Source of the DNA: Nemertoderma westbladi
Lineage: Eukaryota; Xenacoelomorpha; Nemertodermatida; Nemertodermatidae
NCBI GenBank assembly: GCA_032718475.1
Contig: JAUCBJ010000865.1
Location: 1-64,000 of the forward strand
Length of the DNA: 64,000 nucleotides
Direction: 5' to 3'
The translations under genes and the position numbers were made by a program. Shown piece by piece: positions 54,701 through 62,192 of the stretch (the first letter of the stretch is position 1; each line of letters opens with the position of its first letter). The notes below the pieces were generated by a model. It saw nothing but the letters and a program-made list of their open reading frames with translations, was not told the origin of the DNA and did no database searches.

Positions 54701-56905
54701 TCCAACACCATTCCTAAGGACGCCGAAATCAAGAAACCAAAAAAGGGGAAGACAAAGAAAAGGACGACAGCGACTAAACTCAAGAAAAAACCGAAGGCGA
54801 AATGGAAGGATATAACTTCAAAGGTTAAGAGAGGAAGACTTGCGAGCCTTTCTAAACCAGACATATCGCCAGACGGTCAACCAGATACGTTACCAGACGT
54901 ATCGCCAGACACATTACTAGACAGTCGACTAGACACTAGTAACGTACTGACGAATAATAAAGCCGCAGTTTCCCTATTGGAGCGGCCTTGTATTGACAAA
55001 CTACCAATTTTGACGCACTTGAGCAACCATAAGCATGGTGAAACCTCATGTATTACAGATGTGGGTAGTACCTACGCTAATGTAAATACAGGTGTTACTT
55101 TGCGCTCAAGAGACATACCGAACTTACAACCTATAGTGAGACCTGGGATTAATGTCGGCAGGAAAATAAGTTTACCGAAACCTGCTGACCCCATAGAGTT
55201 CAAACCACCATTAACGATCGACTTACAAAGTACCGACAATCAAGGTAAGAGGACAAAGGGGGACAAATTACTTGTAGACCCGGACGGATCAACAGTCAAC
55301 AAGGGAATACTTACCGGCGGACCCGTGGGCCCTTCTAGTAATTCAAAACCTTCCAAGTTCTCCATTGACTTACCTGATGACGTCACAAATACTTACGTCG
55401 ACCGTATCGTAAACTTAACAGACTCTTGGTCAAACGCTTGCCGAAAATTAGCGTGGATTGTACGTTTCGTACAATACGTTAAAGGCAAACGAGACTTTAC
55501 ACGTCGACTTACATTGGCTGAGATTGACAGGTGTGAGATTAAATTAATTCGCCATTACCAACTGCGATATTTCGCGCGCGAATTCACATCTATAAATCAA
55601 GGTCAACCAATCAAGTCGTCACCGATACTGAGTTGGAGTCCGATTATTTATAATGGCTTGATTTGTCATAAATCTCGGCTTCAAAACATTGACTTTAACA
55701 CGAACTTTAGGTACCCAATAATAATACCGCAACACCACGAACTACAACGTGCAATGATATTGGACGCACATTTACATCTGAAACACGCTGGAAGACATCA
55801 CTGTCTTTCCTACTTACGTACTAGATTTGTATTAATTAGACCCAGTAAAGCATTAAGTTCCGTGACACGTACGTGTATTATTTGTAAAAAGGTACATTCT
55901 AGAATAGGTACCCAAGAAATGAGTGAACTACCACAAGCACGACTTCAAGCATTCAAACCACCTTTTACAGAGACTGGAATTGATTGCTTTGGTCCCATAC
56001 ATACGAAACGTGGACGTATACTAGTAAAACGCTGGGGACTGATTTTCACATGTATGTCCAGTAGGGCAGTTCACATTGAACGTGTGATGGATCTTTCCAC
56101 CAACGCGTTTATACTAGCACTGCGGCGATTTATCGCTAGACGCGGACTAGTAAAATGCTTGTACTCAGACCAAGGGACAAACTTTGTTGGTGCTCGGAAT
56201 GAAATTGCCAGAGCCTTTAAGAAATTAGATCATGATCAAATCTCAAACGAACTGCAACCTCACAAGATTGTTTGGAAGTTCAATCCTCCAGATAGTCCTT
56301 GGAGAGGCGGAGTCTGGGAGAGACTGATTAGATCTATAAAGACAGCAATGGCAAAGGTCATTCCAGTAAACCACATATTAACAGACGACCAACTGACAAC
56401 ATTGTTTGTTGAAATCGAGGCAATACTAAATACTAGACCAATAGTATTAGTACCCGATGACAAACAATCTCAGTTTGCTTTGACACCGGCACACCTGCTA
56501 ATGCAGGCACCGACCACATTGACGCCGATTTCCATTCCAATGGAAAGCGATAGCTACGGTAGAAAAGCGTGGAAAATCACGCAACTACTAGCTAACAAAT
56601 TCTGGGAAATATGGCAAAACCATTATTTGCCCTCTATTTCTGCCAGAACAACTTGGTACAATAACACCCGCGCATTAAAGCCGGGAGATCACGTGCTGTT
56701 GGCAGAAGTGAATCTAAAAAGACGCTTCTGGATAACAGGTGTCATTTTAGCCACACATCCATCTATGGATGGAGTGACAAGAACTGTGACAGTACGGACA
56801 ATTGACGGTCGTACAGTAGACAGACCGACTCAACGTCTCGTACTTCTTGAAGAGACTCGTAACGAGTCTGGAGACTACAAATCTCCACCTAATACTAATA
56901 AATAA
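51764..56905 (+). CDS. pol: BEL/Pao Pol: protease, RT, RNase H, integrase, 1713 aa
   Basis: Protease: AILDSASSHSYV with Asp117. RT: about 500-750, VVNDCAALF, FTCDVEAMF (motif A), VFGARDSPN and the YVDD box (Asp639, Asp640). RNase H: about 810-960, starting CFSDASDNGF. Integrase: HHCC zinc region about 1325-1375, then catalytic Asp1407 (GIDCFGPI), Asp1469 (YSDQGTNF) and Glu1519 (GGVWERL), followed by a C-terminal domain with WYNNTRALKPGD. All key residues are present. Between RNase H and integrase (about 985-1215) there is a Lys-rich stretch and a Pro/Asp-rich repeat (SPD, PDTLPD) not usual in Pol. The first 50 or so residues lack homology, so the true start may be a spliced junction near 51803 rather than this ATG. 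Confidence 0.95.
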   Translation: MTLCYTLSWLNVQSGHSKLTVAAHLATRSTSCAGVIGGPKTEPGKHQATLRPGLIITSVGLAPRVVETRPPRGCASGRSPEGRKRALLTTDQLKGFSVIPIKITGTKGSKRIYAILDSASSHSYVDEKIADVVTDLRQGKHVSYTVSSMHGQRAIPVTRVKLDLDSLLPKSQHSERERSLLPFRDLTFAATKDFSNLLGPVPEQSLEDRKYFRHLGVPECPVNYRSVAMLIGTDQFNLHQVWETRPSAVVAGNAYACRTPIGWYTRAPVRTLDVSDEEDDVQSTCSLLTTNSIHSFSHDVNHTTLQSTKHDRRVTSMISHKEQLTHQVSLELGEKTNQLEIPSTTDDRLASLPTPITSTVPVDIDDDALKIHQLEQAALDKELTEKTIRWLEQDTAEPGSYEPCMSEQEKQSLKIMEETIRQTEDGHYEVGMLWRSQSPKLINNYPLALRRLHSIRQRLLKDEKAHLQYNTQMETYLTEGYAIRMTNPERVTDQTYYLPHHYVRHPDKPDKVRVVNDCAALFEGMSLNSELMDGPNMNNYLMGVIMRFCQRQVAFTCDVEAMFHQVKALERDRDSLRFLWYPEGDLSLPPATYQMQVRVFGARDSPNCTMYALKQAARDQKHLYDPEIIRIVERDFYVDDGLQSCDTVERATTVAHQLRDCLAGGGFNLTKFASNSAELVDSFGTTERGGGDIDLEFEPLPTTKVLGLFWDPNTDNFRVKVRLDSQGNTLTKRSCLSKLSRLFDPLGFISPVILQARIYMRSIWKDGLTWDEPISSDQVDLWKTWEAELSSLEDYFIPRVYFPLQSTFPDNLEPHCFSDASDNGFCVAAYLRRQVESDEFDVSLITSKAKTMPTKYMTTPRAELQAATLSTTIVNLIQTELQSSLQIFYWTDATLVLFYINNDTLEFKTFVANRRAEILDRSIKEDWRHCPGPQNPADIASRGMMPEEFCKPENKEFWQHGPQFLQKSTQDWPPLYDNKSNTIPKDAEIKKPKKGKTKKRTTATKLKKKPKAKWKDITSKVKRGRLASLSKPDISPDGQPDTLPDVSPDTLLDSRLDTSNVLTNNKAAVSLLERPCIDKLPILTHLSNHKHGETSCITDVGSTYANVNTGVTLRSRDIPNLQPIVRPGINVGRKISLPKPADPIEFKPPLTIDLQSTDNQGKRTKGDKLLVDPDGSTVNKGILTGGPVGPSSNSKPSKFSIDLPDDVTNTYVDRIVNLTDSWSNACRKLAWIVRFVQYVKGKRDFTRRLTLAEIDRCEIKLIRHYQLRYFAREFTSINQGQPIKSSPILSWSPIIYNGLICHKSRLQNIDFNTNFRYPIIIPQHHELQRAMILDAHLHLKHAGRHHCLSYLRTRFVLIRPSKALSSVTRTCIICKKVHSRIGTQEMSELPQARLQAFKPPFTETGIDCFGPIHTKRGRILVKRWGLIFTCMSSRAVHIERVMDLSTNAFILALRRFIARRGLVKCLYSDQGTNFVGARNEIARAFKKLDHDQISNELQPHKIVWKFNPPDSPWRGGVWERLIRSIKTAMAKVIPVNHILTDDQLTTLFVEIEAILNTRPIVLVPDDKQSQFALTPAHLLMQAPTTLTPISIPMESDSYGRKAWKITQLLANKFWEIWQNHYLPSISARTTWYNNTRALKPGDHVLLAEVNLKRRFWITGVILATHPSMDGVTRTVTVRTIDGRTVDRPTQRLVLLEETRNESGDYKSPPNTNK

Positions 56906-57561
56906 TTAGGAGTTTACAAATAGATTTCCACGTACCTGTACACCGTAGTAAGGACAGCGGTAGATTTCCATTGTCTTTATATGTGAACATTGAGGGTAGT
57001 ACCCTTATGTGTCACATAGGAGCGGGATTTGTAGGTATAAGAAATGGAATTCTACTTGGAACTCACAATATTGAGACATTTTCGAAATTTTAGACAATCC
57101 ATTTGGATTTGAAAATTTTTAAAATTTTCTCCAGTGAATAGATTTCAGGGTACAGTCGGGTGGAACTTAAAATTAGAGAAACAAGAGAGGAAGACTTGCG
57201 AGCCTTTCTTAAAATTTTAATTAAATTTTACACGGTCTTGTTTCAATAAGTTACGTCAAAATAGACTCCCCTATATTTATTACTAATTCTTGATTGCTTA
57301 TTTTCTGATAATAGTTTGGGATCAAAAAGTGAGTATTTTAGACTCACAGCCAGTTTAGCCCAAATTCGTTTTACTTCGGCAAAAAATTTTAGATAAGAAG
57401 CAGCGTGTCATTAAAGAAACCCTAGATCTTAGGCTATGGGTAGGAGGTTAGAGCGTTGTCGAGCCCAAAGGGCAGACGAAACTCTCACGTCTCCTCACAA
57501 CTAACTACAAACTCTGTTGTATTCCCTCTAGTAGTAATGATTATGTAACTACACCCTAATT
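56906..57561 (+). other. Spacer between pol and ORF3
   Basis: No ORF. Contains one copy of the 17-nt word (57189-57205). Possible site of a subgenomic promoter or splice acceptor for ORF3, but none is identified with confidence. Confidence 0.5.
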
Positions 57562-60500
57562 ATGGAGAAAGGGATACAAGGAGAGCCGAGATGGGGATAT
57601 GATATCCAAGAGGAGGCAGCAGCGCCATTCGAAAGATTTGGAGCCAAGGATTACACTATATTTGGTATAAAAGAATTATCGGAAAGTACAGCGAAACTCG
57701 CGAGAACTAAATATGACTCGAATGTATTAAAGAGAAGGCAAAACGCATTAAACGAAAGAATCGAAAGTTTGCGCCAAACCTTCAACGAACTTTACCCGTA
57801 CGATGCTTTGTGTGATACGGGAGACATTAGCGAAGACCCCGATACTGAAATTAGTCGTTTGTATCATACCATGCAATACCTAAAGGCGCACGAACCTATG
57901 CCCGCGGTACGCGATGAATTCGATGGAATGCATCTTTACAGACGAACTCGAGGGGACGATAGAGAAACCAAGGAAGCATTTTCAGTTTATAAACTTTATT
58001 ATCAATGCGGTTCTTGTATGCGCGAACAACGAAATGCGATTCCGATGCGTTTGAATAAGGAAAATCCCGAACCGATATTGGCGAGGTGTTCGAATCATCA
58101 ACAACTACGCTACCAGGAAGGAGGGTATCCTTTATCAAATCCATATCATTCATTTGCTATGACCGGACCAAAGGCGGGAGAAACTGTCATTTACCCACCT
58201 AAGGTTGTTGAACCCGATGTATTTGAACTTACGCTGGACGAGGCGAATCAGTCAACCCGCGAAAAGAAAGAAGCTCTTAGCCTATACAGAGCCTACAAGG
58301 CTTTCGAGAAAGGTGAGATGGAAGAATGGGGTGGAAGACTCGCGAGCCTACCTTGCCATTGGACGTCACACGATCAAACTTCAGCTAAGGAGATGACACC
58401 GGAAGTTTTCGAGAGCATAAACTTTGCTCAAAACGTTATTCAGAGACTACAGATTGCATCCCCGGAGAGGCCAAGAGAAATGCAACCGTATAGTACTTCA
58501 GCTACGAAACCATTGAGTACGACACTCAATTTCCCTATTAGTATACCAGTCCGACAGGATACGACGTACGAAATACCCATCGTGGATCATCCAGAAATCA
58601 TTTCAAACTTGGAGTTTCTTCCTGCAGTTGTTTTCAGCGATATGAGTAAGATATATGATTTACGTAGACATATTACTCAAAAGGTCGTGAACAACGTTCC
58701 ACCTCATATCCAAGATTTTAAGGAACTGGATAGAGCTGGTGCCGACATAGCTCCGAGTAATCTGAAAGGATATCTAACCAAGACGATTCGTTTATGGATT
58801 GGAATCGGAACCTTCGAGTCGGATACAGATATTGCCGCAGATTGGCGAGGTAAGGTTATTCGTTTCGATGAGGATAAGGATATAGAGAAGATTTGGCAAC
58901 CTTCGGAAGAATTGTTGGACGAATGGACTAGGACGTTTAGATCGTTTCAGGAAAACGGTTATATGTTTTACGATAACGAGGGCGGCAGTCATCAGCAGAG
59001 TTTGACTTCTAAGACTATACAGATTAGAGCGGCGGACGGAGTTCTGCACGTTTTCAGTAGACAGAGGAGCGACAAACGAATGCCGATACCTCCAGCGAAT
59101 ACAAAGCGACACCATCTTATCACCGATATAGTAAAGAAGATGGACCAAGCTTGTAATATTGACGCTAGAATGCTACCGAAGATGGTAAGAAACATGATTT
59201 TAGATAAAACTGTTGTAAAGGTTGGATCAGGAGTAAGGGAGGATTTAATTAGCGACTTCGCCGGCATGACGGACAGCGATGACCGACTACCGACACCATA
59301 CGTCGACACTCGACCTCTTATTCTGTGGTCTATAGAACAGGGATATTTTCGTGAGTATAATACTCAGAAGACTGGAACTGGATACATTTCCTACCTGTTA
59401 TTCAATTGGGATTATAAGGAAGGTAAAAGAAACAAGTATATTGAAACTTATGGAGAAGGTGATACTCCAGATATGAGTGAGTTTGAATCACAGCTTAAAT
59501 GGAGAGGGTGCGTGTATTGGGCTATTACGTCACCTCCAAGAGCGGTCTTACAATATTATTTAGCAATAGAGTCGTCAGTGAATGTTTGCCTAATCGCCGA
59601 CATCGTGTCTCGGACTCTCAAAAGACATCCACTTTGTCTCGGAGAAGATCATACGTTCTACATGGAAGGGAGAATTCGTACCGACGTGTTTAGACGATTC
59701 CTTGAACCCTTCTACAACTCCGACGCTCAGTGTAATGCCTTTACTCGAGCAGGATTTAGTATATTTCGAGACGTGTATCTTCGCTGTGCGGGATCTCTTA
59801 TCGAAAGACCATCTATGTTTACATTGTTACCCTATGAAGGAGAACGTATTGTGGAAATTACGGATGAATCACGGCAGACGCGCGCGCCTATCGGTCACCT
59901 CGGTGATGATTTCAACGTAACTACTACGATCGCCGACGATCCTTTAGAGGAACTTCTTGAAATAGAAAGGAACCTCCCGAAGAAATCTCAGACGGAGATT
60001 CGACAACTTGAAGCAACAGATGCTATAGTTTGTATACAACCTTCAGAAACCTACCAACCCATAGACCCAGATGATTACGATTATAGTATGGGAGGAAGCG
60101 CTCGACCGATTGGAGATCTTATATACGAACGAGTGTGGTACCCTGCTAATACGATGTGTAGTAAATGTGGCGTCGCTGGACATCATATGGCAAAGTGCAG
60201 TGGAAAGCACATTACTACGACTCAGCTAATCTGTGGATGGTGTGGGGATCAAGGGTCTCATACCTTTTATACTTGCTGGAGATTTATGGCTCAATGTACT
60301 TATTGCAATATAAAGGGACATCGAGCATCTGAATGCCAACTAAGAGACATACCTTATGAACACGAATCTGTAAAACTCGTGAGGAAGTTATTTGATGAGT
60401 GGGAAGATTTAGCCGATGAACATGTATCAGCACAAAGAAGACGGTTTCCGATGAGAGCGCATCTCGGATTTTGGGCGGTAAATCCCCAGACGATGATGTC

Positions 60501-61287
60501 GGAAGGATATATCTCCGCTATGCCCCAATATGACGAACTTATCGAGGTTGTCGATATTTTGCCCCACGACAGCGGATTCCGAGTGGTGCGAGAGTATCTG
60601 TTACAGATTCACCCAGATAACAAAAACACGTGGAATTTTCAGAAAGTCGTTAATCGGATTACGTATGGTGAATTCGATCGTTTCCGAACTGAAAAGCGGA
60701 ACAAGGGAGCTTGGTTAACCGTCGCATGGGCGTACCGGGCCGCGTTTTACCACAAACGTATACGAGCGAGCGTATTCGAGGAAGAAGAGGTCCTAGAGGC
60801 GACGAATATACCAGCCACTCCGGTTGCGCCGTCTGCACGTCACCCTCGGGAGGACGGGCAGGGTAGGATCATACGGGTCCAGAAAGTGGGCCAACAATTG
60901 AAGAAAATTATTAATGTAGAAGAACGCAAGGGAGTTGAGCCGACTATTCGAGTTACTCGGGATACGGTATCACTTCCAAGAGAACCGGTAGGAGGATCGG
61001 GACATACACCAGCTGATCAACAGGGGGCGCAAGCTACTCTTGGGTCTGCGTCGTCCGCTTCTCACGCGTTCCCAGACGTTCTACCAACTGTAGTGACGAC
61101 TGATCGGTCACGAGGAATTGGTCGAGGTTTTGGGATGCCAAATAGACGAATTTGCGAGGAAATAGTTGCACCGTCTCTCAACGTCCCAAGTAAACCAGTG
61201 ACTCGCCCCATTAGTCCCATATCGCGAGCAAAGTCACCTGTGCGCAGTTTTCGAGGACGCGGCAGGGCTCGATCAACTAAGCGATAA
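57562..61287 (+). CDS. ORF3: 1241-aa zinc-knuckle protein with exonuclease-like region
   Basis: Intact frame in the env position, but with no signal peptide and no membrane segments. The N-terminal third contains QCGSCMR...CSNH (about 149-180), a possible zinc site. Residues about 465-670 resemble a DEDD 3'-5' exonuclease: MFYDNEGG (Asp471, Glu473; motif I), TIQIRAADGVLHVF (the next strand), KVGSGVREDL (Asp561; motif II) and VDTRPLI (Asp582). At the expected third motif I see VYWAITSPPRAVLQYYL, where the usual Asp appears to be Pro, so activity is doubtful. Then three knuckles: C866-C869-H874-C879, C891-C894-H900-C905 (one residue longer) and C912-C915-H920-C925. About 940-1090 is helical. 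The tail is basic (SFRGRGRARSTKR). I infer an RNA-binding, nucleoprotein-like or RNA-processing role; I do not recognise the family. Confidence 0.85.
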   Translation: MEKGIQGEPRWGYDIQEEAAAPFERFGAKDYTIFGIKELSESTAKLARTKYDSNVLKRRQNALNERIESLRQTFNELYPYDALCDTGDISEDPDTEISRLYHTMQYLKAHEPMPAVRDEFDGMHLYRRTRGDDRETKEAFSVYKLYYQCGSCMREQRNAIPMRLNKENPEPILARCSNHQQLRYQEGGYPLSNPYHSFAMTGPKAGETVIYPPKVVEPDVFELTLDEANQSTREKKEALSLYRAYKAFEKGEMEEWGGRLASLPCHWTSHDQTSAKEMTPEVFESINFAQNVIQRLQIASPERPREMQPYSTSATKPLSTTLNFPISIPVRQDTTYEIPIVDHPEIISNLEFLPAVVFSDMSKIYDLRRHITQKVVNNVPPHIQDFKELDRAGADIAPSNLKGYLTKTIRLWIGIGTFESDTDIAADWRGKVIRFDEDKDIEKIWQPSEELLDEWTRTFRSFQENGYMFYDNEGGSHQQSLTSKTIQIRAADGVLHVFSRQRSDKRMPIPPANTKRHHLITDIVKKMDQACNIDARMLPKMVRNMILDKTVVKVGSGVREDLISDFAGMTDSDDRLPTPYVDTRPLILWSIEQGYFREYNTQKTGTGYISYLLFNWDYKEGKRNKYIETYGEGDTPDMSEFESQLKWRGCVYWAITSPPRAVLQYYLAIESSVNVCLIADIVSRTLKRHPLCLGEDHTFYMEGRIRTDVFRRFLEPFYNSDAQCNAFTRAGFSIFRDVYLRCAGSLIERPSMFTLLPYEGERIVEITDESRQTRAPIGHLGDDFNVTTTIADDPLEELLEIERNLPKKSQTEIRQLEATDAIVCIQPSETYQPIDPDDYDYSMGGSARPIGDLIYERVWYPANTMCSKCGVAGHHMAKCSGKHITTTQLICGWCGDQGSHTFYTCWRFMAQCTYCNIKGHRASECQLRDIPYEHESVKLVRKLFDEWEDLADEHVSAQRRRFPMRAHLGFWAVNPQTMMSEGYISAMPQYDELIEVVDILPHDSGFRVVREYLLQIHPDNKNTWNFQKVVNRITYGEFDRFRTEKRNKGAWLTVAWAYRAAFYHKRIRASVFEEEEVLEATNIPATPVAPSARHPREDGQGRIIRVQKVGQQLKKIINVEERKGVEPTIRVTRDTVSLPREPVGGSGHTPADQQGAQATLGSASSASHAFPDVLPTVVTTDRSRGIGRGFGMPNRRICEEIVAPSLNVPSKPVTRPISPISRAKSPVRSFRGRGRARSTKR

Positions 61288-62192
61288 AAGGGAGGGCAAG
61301 GGTGGACGGAAGACTCGTGAGCCTTTCTTATGATTTGTGATTTATTTGAATTATATGTTTTATATTTAGAAAGTTTTGTATTCTGAAAGGGACTCATATT
61401 TAGTAAAAACTTATATTTTATATTTGTGCTTATTCCAAACTTATGCAATTTGTATTGTTCCGAATTTATGAAATTTAGAAAGTTTAGAAGGAACTTATAT
61501 TTGAAAGATTTATGTTTCATATTTGAGATGCAAAGGTTTATATTATTCTAAACTTATGCAGTTTATATCTATATTTAGTAAGACTACCCAAAAGAGAGTT
61601 TATATTTGTAAGAATTTATATTTATATTTGTAATTATTCCGAACTTATACAATTTATATTATTCCAAACTTATGCAATTTGTATTGTTCCGAATATTATG
61701 CAATTTATATTTTATAAGTAGTATTTGTACCTAAAGAGAAAGTTTTATAGACAGAAAATTTTGTGCTCAGAAAGACTCATATTTGTAATTATTCCAAACT
61801 TATGCAATCTACATTTAGGTACGAAAGTATTTGTAATTACTTGAATTTATGCAATATTTGGGATGCAATAGTAGATGGAAGACTCGCGAGCCTTTCTTAT
61901 TGTTTTCATTTATTTGTATTTGTAATTGTTTGAATTTATGCAATATTTGAGATTCAATAGATTTATATTGGTGAATTTAATTTAGATTTATATTGTACTT
62001 ACTTAGTAAAACCTTAAATACGTAAAGTTTGAATTTGTAATTATTTTTGTATCGAATCATTACGTAGAAAGGAAGTATTGTTTGAAACTTAATTGTAAAT
62101 ATGTAAGTACGCCCTAAGTATTCTATAGTTTGATTGATTATTGGTGAAAACCGTATATTTTATGCACGATAATATCCTGTTTTCATGGAGCG
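61288..62192 (+). other. 3' untranslated region before the 3' LTR
   Basis: Very AT-rich. Many imperfect copies of ATTCCRAACTTATGCAATTT (61430-61860) and two copies of the 17-nt word (61308-61324, 61878-61894). The polypurine tract is not clear; GGAGCGG at 62187-62193 is the best candidate. Confidence 0.6.

Noticed and set aside
57562..61287. ORF3 as an envelope gene
   Set aside because: No signal peptide, no transmembrane helix, no furin-like site with fusion peptide; zinc knuckles are foreign to envelope proteins.
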